Origin: an uncultured Christensenella sp.
GTDB lineage: Bacteria > Bacillota > Clostridia > Christensenellales > Borkfalkiaceae
Direction of reading: 5' to 3'
Assembly (NCBI GenBank): GCA_910585235.1
Contig: CAJUCM010000026.1
Location: 1 to 12,477, forward strand
Length of the DNA: 12,477 nt
The translations under genes were made by a program, and so were the position numbers. The notes under the pieces were generated by a model. That model was not told the DNA's origin, ran no database searches, and saw only the letters and a program-made list of their open reading frames with translations. Positions 8,030 through 12,477 of the stretch are shown here, in pieces. The stretch's first letter is position 1. Every line of letters starts with the position of its first letter.

Positions 8030-8927
8030 GCCCCAGAGCGATATTCATATTCTGAATTGCGGCTCCGGAGGCGCCTTTTCCCAAATTATCCAAGGTCGCC
8101 GTGAGCAGAATGCGCTCGTTGTTGCCGTTAACGAACAGATCCATGTAGTTCGTGCCGACAAGCCCGTTCGCCGCAATAAAGCCCTCTTCTTCCGAAACGC
8201 GCACAAATCCGGCGTTTCCGTAGTGTTCGCAAAGAATTTTTTTGACCGTCTCTTTGGTCGTTCCCATTTTGAGATGATCCGTAAACAGAGGCACGCTCAC
8301 GCTCATACCGCTGTAAAAATCGCAGATATACGGATTGAACACGGGCGTTCTTGAAAGCGAGCACACCTTGACCATTTCGGGCAGGTGCTTGTGTTCCAAC
8401 CCCAGCGCGTAGATGCGCGGCGTATCCAGCGACGGATCGCGCGGCATGGTCTCGTAATTTGCGATCTGCTTTTTTCCGCCGCCCGAATATCCGCTGACCG
8501 CATGGCACACGAACGGATAATCGCGCGGAACGATCCCGCTTTCAATGAGCGGATAGACGAGCGCGACGAACCCGCTCGCATAGCAACCGGGATTTGCAAT
8601 GCGCTTTCCGTTTGCGATCGCTTCGCGGTGATTTTTTGAAAGCTCGGCAAAGCCGTAAGCCCAGCCCTCCGCCGTGCGGTGCGCGGTGGACGCGTCGATT
8701 ACCACGGTATGCGGATTCTCTACGAGCGAAACCGCTTCCCTCGCCGCCGCGTCGGGCAGGCACAGAAAGGTCACGTCGGAGGCGTTGATCGCCTCCTTTC
8801 GCGCCGCGGGATCCTTGCGAAGCTGTTCGGGAAGAGTCAGGATCTCCACGTCTCCGCGCAACTTTAACCGCACGTCGATCCGAAGCCCCGTCGTTCCCTC
8901 TCTTCCGTCGATAAATACTTTGATCAT
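8007..8927 (-). CDS. argC: N-acetyl-gamma-glutamyl-phosphate reductase, short (type 2) form
   Basis: This NADPH-dependent enzyme reduces N-acetylglutamyl phosphate, made by ArgB, to the semialdehyde used by ArgD. The protein has 306 residues, shorter than the E. coli and Bacillus type (about 335-345). It begins FIDGREGTTGLRI, the nucleotide-binding loop of the short subfamily, instead of the GASGYxG loop of the long one. The catalytic Cys115 lies in ANPGCYASG. HAVSGYSGGGKK near 142-153 and the conserved His-rich segment LEHKHLPEM at 177-185 are also visible. The start ATG overlaps the argG stop (ATGA). I see no ribosome binding site in the bases before it, so it probably relies on ribosomes finishing argG. 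Its last codons and stop contain a promoter for argJ. Confidence 0.94.
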   Translation of the reverse strand: MIKVFIDGREGTTGLRIDVRLKLRGDVEILTLPEQLRKDPAARKEAINASDVTFLCLPDAAAREAVSLVENPHTVVIDASTAHRTAEGWAYGFAELSKNHREAIANGKRIANPGCYASGFVALVYPLIESGIVPRDYPFVCHAVSGYSGGGKKQIANYETMPRDPSLDTPRIYALGLEHKHLPEMVKVCSLSRTPVFNPYICDFYSGMSVSVPLFTDHLKMGTTKETVKKILCEHYGNAGFVRVSEEEGFIAANGLVGTNYMDLFVNGNNERILLTATLDNLGKGASGAAIQNMNIALGLDERLGL

Positions 8928-10150
8928 TTGAGTTTTTTCTGATCGAGGAGCGCCTTGACCTTGATCGGAAGCCCGAAGAGATTGATGAATCCCTCGGAAT
9001 CCTTCTGCGAATACGCGCCGCCGTCGTCGTCGAACGTGGCGATATTTTCGCTGTACAGAGAGTGCGGCGAAGTAATGCCCGCGCTCGTCACGTTGCCTTT
9101 ATAGATACGCAGCTTCACGTCGCCCGTCACCGTCTCCTGCGTCTTTTCAACGAATGCGGAGAGCGCTTCCCTCAGCGGCGTGAACCACTGCCCGTCATAG
9201 ACCATTTCCCCGAATTTGAGCGCGACGAGCTGTTTGTAGTGCTGGGTCGCTTTGTCGAGGCAGATCATTTCGAGAAGCCTGTGCGCCTCGTAGAGAATTT
9301 CGCCGCCGGGCGTTTCATATACGCCGCGCGACTTCATGCCGACGAGCCTGTTCTCGACGAGATCGGCAAGCCCTACGCCGTTTTCGCCGCCCACTTTGTT
9401 GAGCTTTTCCACGAGCTCCACCGCTTCCATTTTTTTGCCGTCGATCGCGGTGGGAATGCCCTTTTCAAAATGGATCGTAAGATAGGTGGGCTGATCGGGC
9501 GCCTGCACGGGCGACACGCCCATTTCGAGGAAGCCCTCTTTTTCGTACTGCGGTTCGTTCGCGGGGTCTTCGAGGTCGAGCCCCTCATGCGACAGGTGCC
9601 ACAGGTTTTTATCCTTGGAATAGTTGGTCTCGCGGTTGATTTTCAGCGGGATATTGTGCGCCTCCGCATATTCGATCTCCTCTTCGCGGCTCTTGATGTC
9701 CCAGATTCGCCACGGGGCGATGATCTTCATTTCGGGCGCGAACGCCTTGATCGCAAGCTCGAAGCGCACCTGATCGTTTCCCTTGCCCGTACAGCCGTGG
9801 CAGATTGCGTCCGCCTTTTCCTTTTTGGCAATTTCTACGATCGCCTTTGCAATGCAGGGACGCGCGAACGACGTGCCGAGCAGATACGTCTCCTCATACT
9901 TCGCGCCCGCCTGCACCGTCGGGAAAATATAATTTTCCACAAAGTCCTTTTTCAGATCGAGCACGTAGAGCTTGCTCGCGCCCGTCTTTTTCGCCTTTTC
10001 CTCCAAACCGTCGAGTTCGGTTCCCTGACCGACGTCGCCCGATACCGCGACCACCTCGCAGTTACCGTAATTCTCTTTGAGCCAGGGGATAATGATAGAC
10101 GTATCGAGTCCGCCCGAATAGGCAAGCACCACTTTTTTGATTTTTTCCAT
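8924..10150 (-). CDS. argG: Argininosuccinate synthase
   Basis: This enzyme joins citrulline and aspartate, using ATP to AMP and pyrophosphate, to form argininosuccinate. The protein has 408 residues, the usual length. The N-type ATP pyrophosphatase loop AYSGGLDTS is at 10-18. TSFARP near 93-98, HGCTGKGNDQVRFE at 118-131 and the substrate-binding EGLDLEDP near 189-196 are all intact. I place the start at the ATG ending at 10150: GAGGTG lies 6 bases upstream, and the predicted transcript begins only about 24 bases before it. The in-frame upstream ATG at 10202-10204 overlaps the -35 region and is unlikely. It is the first gene of the operon, ahead of argC. The usual partner argH is not next to it. 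Confidence 0.97.
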   Translation of the reverse strand: MEKIKKVVLAYSGGLDTSIIIPWLKENYGNCEVVAVSGDVGQGTELDGLEEKAKKTGASKLYVLDLKKDFVENYIFPTVQAGAKYEETYLLGTSFARPCIAKAIVEIAKKEKADAICHGCTGKGNDQVRFELAIKAFAPEMKIIAPWRIWDIKSREEEIEYAEAHNIPLKINRETNYSKDKNLWHLSHEGLDLEDPANEPQYEKEGFLEMGVSPVQAPDQPTYLTIHFEKGIPTAIDGKKMEAVELVEKLNKVGGENGVGLADLVENRLVGMKSRGVYETPGGEILYEAHRLLEMICLDKATQHYKQLVALKFGEMVYDGQWFTPLREALSAFVEKTQETVTGDVKLRIYKGNVTSAGITSPHSLYSENIATFDDDGGAYSQKDSEGFINLFGLPIKVKALLDQKKLK

Positions 10151-10180
10151 AACACACACCTCTTTCTGTATTTTTTTAAT

Positions 10181-10209
10181 ATTATAACAAAGCGCGGGGC
10201 GCAAATCAA
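10181..10209 (-). promoter_or_regulatory. Promoter of the arg operon (argG)
   Basis: On the minus strand TTGATT (10204-10209), a 17-base spacer and a perfect TATAAT (10181-10186) form a strong sigma-A-type promoter. Transcription should begin near 10174, giving a short leader of about 24 bases that carries GAGGTG. A leader this short leaves no room for a T-box, riboswitch or attenuator peptide, so control is more likely at initiation. Confidence 0.8.
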
Positions 10210-10223
10210 GCGATTGCGCCCCG
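10195..10223. repeat. GC-rich perfect dyad overlapping the argG -35 box
   Basis: A 10-base perfect inverted repeat (CGGGGCGCAA / TTGCGCCCCG, 9-base loop) covers the spacer and -35 region of the argG promoter and stands out in AT-rich surroundings. As RNA from the upstream gene it is a strong hairpin, followed by GCGCTTTGTT, a poor T-run. It may terminate the thioesterase and membrane-protein transcript, be an operator over the promoter, or do both. The sequence does not decide. Confidence 0.5.
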
Positions 10224-10241
10224 TCCCCTGAAAATATTTTG

Positions 10242-10260
10242 ATAAAATTTACAATTTTAT
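10242..10260. repeat. AT-rich inverted repeat upstream of the argG promoter
   Basis: ATAAAATT and AATTTTAT form a perfect 8-base inverted repeat around a 3-base centre. It lies between the argG promoter and the ARG-box-like cluster. It may be an extra protein-binding site or part of a curved AT-rich stretch. Such palindromes also arise by chance in very AT-rich DNA. Confidence 0.3.
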
Positions 10261-10313
10261 GTATATATTCATTGTATAATGATTAAATATTCATATAGTA
10301 TGTATATATACAT
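10258..10313. promoter_or_regulatory. Cluster of ARG-box-like operator sites
   Basis: Three palindrome-like sites lie side by side. The best, at 10280-10293 (TGATTAAATATTCA), matches 13 of 14 positions of the ArgR/AhrC box TGAATwwwwATTCA. One at 10258-10271 has a perfect right half (ATTCA) but a poor left half. The third, at 10300-10313, is a perfect 14-base palindrome (ATGTATATATACAT) out of register with the consensus. Their centres are 22 and 20 bases apart, about two helical turns, as expected for tandem ArgR boxes. They sit about 90-130 bases upstream of the predicted argG start, farther than usual for a repressor site. The region is very AT-rich, so some matches may be chance. Confidence 0.45.
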
Positions 10314-10315
10314 TT

Positions 10316-10774
10316 TTAACGAATATCCGCCTCATCGATCCGGGGATAAAATTTTGCAACGTCCTCAACGGTGAACTGTTCGTCGCGGTACTTGGAAAAG
10401 AGAACGCGGCGGTAGAAAATAAAGCTGTCGCGGGAGGTTTCGTTGGAAAAATAAGCGACGAATTTATTCTTTTTGACGGCGACTTTTTCACAGCCCCGCT
10501 CTCTGTCGTAAGTGTAAGTTTTCCGCCTTGTTTTGATATGCACGACCTCGTCCGTGACCTCGATCCCGACCGCGGTCCCCATACTCACGCGCAGGGCGTA
10601 CAGCGCGTAGACGACGATCCAGAGCAAAAACAGCGCGGGCGTAATAATATAGAACGCGTAGATCCGGTGAAAGGCATACACGAGCGAGACCATAAGCAAA
10701 ACGAACACGACGGCGGTAAACGCGATATACAGCTTTCTTACGATTCCGACGTACTTCAATACTCCCTCTTTCAT
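10316..10774 (-). CDS. Small two-helix membrane protein of unknown function
   Basis: I do not recognise a named family. The 152-residue protein has two likely membrane helices (about 16-35 and 39-61) joined by a very short turn, so both ends should lie in the cytoplasm. Basic residues flank the helices (Arg13, Lys14, Arg62). A soluble, charged domain of about 85 residues follows. Its alternating pattern (GIEVTDEVVHIKTRRKTYTYDRE) suggests beta strands, as in bacterial PH-like domains, but this is only a resemblance. Its ATG overlaps the thioesterase stop (ATGA), with GGGAG 8 bases upstream, so the two are co-translated and may share a membrane-lipid role. The reading is real: it is in an operon, has a good ribosome binding site and a sensible hydrophobic layout. 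Function is open. Confidence 0.8.
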   Translation of the reverse strand: MKEGVLKYVGIVRKLYIAFTAVVFVLLMVSLVYAFHRIYAFYIITPALFLLWIVVYALYALRVSMGTAVGIEVTDEVVHIKTRRKTYTYDRERGCEKVAVKKNKFVAYFSNETSRDSFIFYRRVLFSKYRDEQFTVEDVAKFYPRIDEADIR

Positions 10775-11511
10775 GCGCCCGTCTCCCCGAACCGCACGAA
10801 AAAGCGCGTCGTCGCCTCGCCGCCCGCGCGCGCTTCGAGCGCGCTCCCCTCTTCCGTATCCTTGCGGTAAAAGGTCAGTTCCTGCCCCGCTTTCACCTGT
10901 TTGACGTAGGAGATGCGGAAAGAGGTCACGCTTTTACGTTCAAGCTCCTCTTCGGTAAAACAGTCCATGAAAAAATCGGCATACTTCGTATTGTTGACGT
11001 GGCGGAAATGATCGTAGTGCGAAAGACGGGTGGTCATGGAATAGATCGCCCTCCCCTCGTCGCGGAGCTTTGGCAGCGACCAGTCGGGACGGATCGTCTG
11101 TTCCGCGCGGTACGGGCAAGTCGCGTGCGCCTTTAAGCGTTCGGGCGGAAGAAGTTTGCCCGAATCGAGATCGACAAGGCACCAGCGGGACGCGATCGCG
11201 GCGACCCTTTTTCCCTCCCGCTTCAATTCATAATCGCGCTCGAAGATCGCATGACGGGGCGGCAGCGGCCAGGTGGAGACCGTAAGCACGTTTCTGGGAC
11301 GGATCGGCGCGTAAATTTCGCAACAGGTGGTCGCAATAAAAAATCCGCAACGATCCCCGATCGTATCGTCGTAGCCGAATCCGAGTTCGTCCGCGCTCAG
11401 TCCCGCAACTTCCTGCGCATAAGTCAAAAGCGCGGAGGGACGGATCTCGTCCTTATGGTTGCAGTCGGAATATGTTACAAAATAATCTTTTTCAAACGAA
11501 TAAGCGCTCAT
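10771..11511 (-). CDS. Acyl-ACP thioesterase family protein (double hotdog)
   Basis: The family releases fatty acids from acyl carrier protein. This 246-residue protein has the expected two hotdog repeats, about 5-130 and 150-244. The N-terminal repeat shows the YSDCN start, LLTYAQEVAG and LGFG. The C-terminal repeat carries the signature YDHFRHVNNTKYADFFMD at 166-183. In known plant and bacterial enzymes the active-site pattern is DxNxHVNN, followed later by a Glu or Cys. Here Asp167 and His171 are kept but the Asn position is Phe169, and the later position reads VKQVKAG with Gln205. Activity or specificity may therefore differ. The ATG at 11509-11511 is the only sensible start; the next Met is residue 159. 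There is no ribosome binding site, and the promoter lies so close that the mRNA should be leaderless. It is coupled to the downstream membrane-protein gene. Confidence 0.88.
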   Translation of the reverse strand: MSAYSFEKDYFVTYSDCNHKDEIRPSALLTYAQEVAGLSADELGFGYDDTIGDRCGFFIATTCCEIYAPIRPRNVLTVSTWPLPPRHAIFERDYELKREGKRVAAIASRWCLVDLDSGKLLPPERLKAHATCPYRAEQTIRPDWSLPKLRDEGRAIYSMTTRLSHYDHFRHVNNTKYADFFMDCFTEEELERKSVTSFRISYVKQVKAGQELTFYRKDTEEGSALEARAGGEATTRFFVRFGETGA

Positions 11512-11517
11512 GATTTT

Positions 11518-11546
11518 ATTATATCACGGGCGCTTATGCTTGTCAA
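11518..11546 (-). promoter_or_regulatory. Consensus extended -10 promoter giving a leaderless thioesterase mRNA
   Basis: On the minus strand TTGACA (11541-11546), a 17-base spacer and TATAAT (11518-11523) match the sigma-A consensus perfectly, with an extended -10 TG. Only six bases (11512-11517) separate the -10 box from the ATG, so the usual start site, seven bases downstream, is the A of the start codon. Confidence 0.85.
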
Positions 11547-11559
11547 TCATTCTCAGAAA

Positions 11560-12264
11560 TCAACCGTTTGCGGCGGAGGAAAGGTAACGTAACGCCCCGT
11601 CGGCAATCGCCGCCGCCACTTTATCGCGATAGTTTGTATCGAGCAGAAGCGCCTCGTCCTCCGCGTTGGAGAGAAAACCGCACTCGACAATCACAGACGG
11701 ATAGTCGTTGCAGTTGAGAATAAAATAATCCCCTTTGAGCGGATCGCTCTTTCTTGCGCATTCGGGCATATCGTTGAGCGCCGCCTGTATGAGACAGGCG
11801 AGCGTTACGGAGCGTTCGTTCGACGAGCGGAAGAACACCTGCGCGCCGCGGCGCGAACGCATGGAGAAAAAGTTCTGGTGAACGGATATGACGAGCGCGG
11901 GATTGTTGCGGTGAATAATTTCCGACCGCTTTGCCATGTCCCTCTTTTTATACCCCGCGGTCGCGGTGCCGTAAAGCCCCGCCTCCGTCTCCCGCGTCTG
12001 AACGACGGAAAAGCCCGCGTCCTCAAAAAGGCGTCCGAGACGGCGGGAAAGATCGAGATTGATGTCGCTCTCCTTGACCCCCGATTCGATCCCGACGACG
12101 CCGCCGTCAATCCCCCCGTGTCCCGCGTCGATCACGACGGTGAGCCTGAGACTCTCGGAGGCGGTCACCGTCAGGGCAAAAATACAGACGCCGAGCGCCA
12201 TGACGACCGATAAAAAAACGCACGCGACCCCGAACGCCACGCGGTGCCGATAAAGAAAGTTCAT
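11560..12264 (-). CDS. N-acetylmuramoyl-L-alanine amidase, CwlD-like
   Basis: This is a zinc amidase (Amidase_3 fold) that cuts the bond between muramic acid and the peptide in peptidoglycan. The protein has 234 residues. One N-terminal membrane helix (about 10-34) acts as a signal anchor, and the catalytic domain (about 40-230) lies outside the membrane. Predicted zinc and catalytic residues are His49 (IDAGHGG), Glu65, His129 (ISVHQN) and Glu194 (VECGFLSN). Length, layout and the segment around GYKKRDMAKR resemble Bacillus CwlD, which prepares muramic acid for spore-cortex lactam formation. I therefore suggest CwlD, but a general cell-wall role is possible. The ATG is chosen because the membrane helix follows directly. 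The ribosome binding site is weak (GGA only). No terminator follows it, so some transcripts may run on into the thioesterase. Confidence 0.88.
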   Translation of the reverse strand: MNFLYRHRVAFGVACVFLSVVMALGVCIFALTVTASESLRLTVVIDAGHGGIDGGVVGIESGVKESDINLDLSRRLGRLFEDAGFSVVQTRETEAGLYGTATAGYKKRDMAKRSEIIHRNNPALVISVHQNFFSMRSRRGAQVFFRSSNERSVTLACLIQAALNDMPECARKSDPLKGDYFILNCNDYPSVIVECGFLSNAEDEALLLDTNYRDKVAAAIADGALRYLSSAANG

Positions 12265-12269
12265 AATCC

Positions 12270-12298
12270 ATTGTATGAGATTGTCCCGCCCCGTATGA
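12270..12298 (-). promoter_or_regulatory. Possible sporulation sigma-E-like promoter for the amidase
   Basis: On the minus strand TCATACG (12292-12298), a 14-base spacer and CATACAAT (12270-12277) resemble the Bacillus sigma-E pattern (KMATATT, 13-15 bases, CATACAHT). The -10 box matches fully and the -35 box at five of seven positions. Bacillus cwlD is known to be expressed in sporulation. The box ends only five bases from the amidase ATG, which would imply a leaderless or nearly leaderless mRNA. I found no convincing sigma-A promoter for this gene. Confidence 0.35.
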
Positions 12299-12351
12299 AA
12301 AAAATATTTGTTGAAAAATCAACGATTCTCTAAAAAAACGAATTCATTTCC

Positions 12352-12380
12352 TTGACTTTACAGCCCGAAGCGACTATAAT
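12352..12380 (+). promoter_or_regulatory. Promoter of the DegV-family gene
   Basis: TTGACT (12352-12357), a 17-base spacer and a perfect TATAAT (12375-12380) form a strong sigma-A-type promoter on the plus strand. Transcription should start near 12387. GGAG at 12401-12404 then serves the ATG at 12412. The -10 box is one arm of a 6-base inverted repeat (TATAAT / ATTATA, 12375-12390) that reaches the expected start site. Confidence 0.8.
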
Positions 12381-12411
12381 TATGATTATATTTACCATAC
12401 GGAGAATGAAT

Positions 12412-12477
12412 ATGTCAAATGTAAAAATCGTAACGGACTCGAACAGCGGCATTACCCAGAAAGAGGCGGAAGAACTC
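12412..12477 (+). CDS. DegV-family protein, N-terminal fragment
   Basis: Only 22 codons are visible before the window ends. The start MSNVKIVTDSNSG matches the opening of DegV proteins (KIVTDSTAD or similar). These bind a fatty acid and, as FakB in Firmicutes, present it to the FakA kinase. The ATG at 12412 is preferred because GGAG lies 7 bases upstream; an in-frame ATG at 12406 is only one base from it. The gene is divergent from the amidase. Fatty-acid handling would fit the nearby thioesterase, but DegV genes are common and the link is speculative. Confidence 0.75.
   Translation, partial: MSNVKIVTDSNSGITQKEAEEL

Noticed and set aside
6864..8354. A 496-codon plus-strand open frame opposite argJ and argC
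   Set aside because: It is an antisense shadow of two clear enzymes in the same register and shows no recognisable domain or ribosome binding site.
10151..10204. An 18-codon N-terminal extension of ArgG from the upstream ATG
   Set aside because: That ATG overlaps the promoter -35 region, upstream of the predicted transcription start. The downstream ATG has a good ribosome binding site.
9062..10231. A 389-codon plus-strand open frame opposite argG
   Set aside because: It is an antisense in-register shadow of argG, with unusual composition and no motif.
10151..10315. Possible T-box, riboswitch or arginine leader peptide ahead of argG
   Set aside because: The predicted leader is only about 24 bases and shows no T-box sequence, antiterminator pair or Arg-codon run.
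10239..10374. Plus-strand promoter-like TTGATA-N17-TATATA (10239-10267) followed by a 31-codon ORF (10279-10374)
   Set aside because: The region is extremely AT-rich, so such hexamers are expected. The ORF has no ribosome binding site and runs antisense into the membrane-protein gene.

Overview
The window is chromosomal DNA from a Gram-positive, probably anaerobic and spore-forming Clostridia-type bacterium. This is judged from a CwlD-like amidase, a DegV-family protein, a bacterial acyl-ACP thioesterase, a Clostridia-like CarB sequence in the second ATP-grasp half, and consensus sigma-A style promoters. Coding DNA is GC-rich by eye and intergenic DNA is AT-rich. I see no mobile element, tRNA, rRNA, CRISPR array or phage gene.

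Region 1 (1-10150, minus strand) is one dense arginine-biosynthesis operon, transcribed right to left: argG, argC, argJ, argB, argD, argF, carA, carB. carB runs off the left edge. ArgJ (acetyl recycling), ArgB, ArgC and ArgD convert glutamate to N-acetylornithine and ornithine. CarAB supplies carbamoyl phosphate, ArgF makes citrulline and ArgG makes argininosuccinate. Only argH is missing from the visible pathway. Three junctions are 4-base NTGA stop/start overlaps (argG/argC, argJ/argB, argD/argF) and carA/carB are 2 bases apart, so translation is probably coupled. The operon has a clear promoter ahead of argG. A second promoter is embedded in the 3' end of argC ahead of argJ. A terminator-like hairpin lies across the argB stop codon. 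Together these suggest sub-operon control.

Region 2 (10151-10315) is an AT-rich regulatory interval. It holds the argG promoter, a GC-rich dyad over its -35 box, and farther upstream a cluster of ARG-box-like palindromes spaced about two helical turns apart, which suggests ArgR control.

Region 3 (10316-12264, minus strand) holds a CwlD-like N-acetylmuramoyl-L-alanine amidase, then an acyl-ACP thioesterase with a consensus promoter placed so that its mRNA should be leaderless, then a translationally coupled two-helix membrane protein of unknown function.

Region 4 (12265-12477) is a divergent intergenic region with a strong plus-strand promoter and the first 22 codons of a DegV-family gene.

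I did not find a convincing novel multi-gene system. The most interesting material is regulatory: the leaderless thioesterase, the internal promoter that uses the argC stop codon, the intra-operon terminator-like hairpin and the remote ARG-box cluster.
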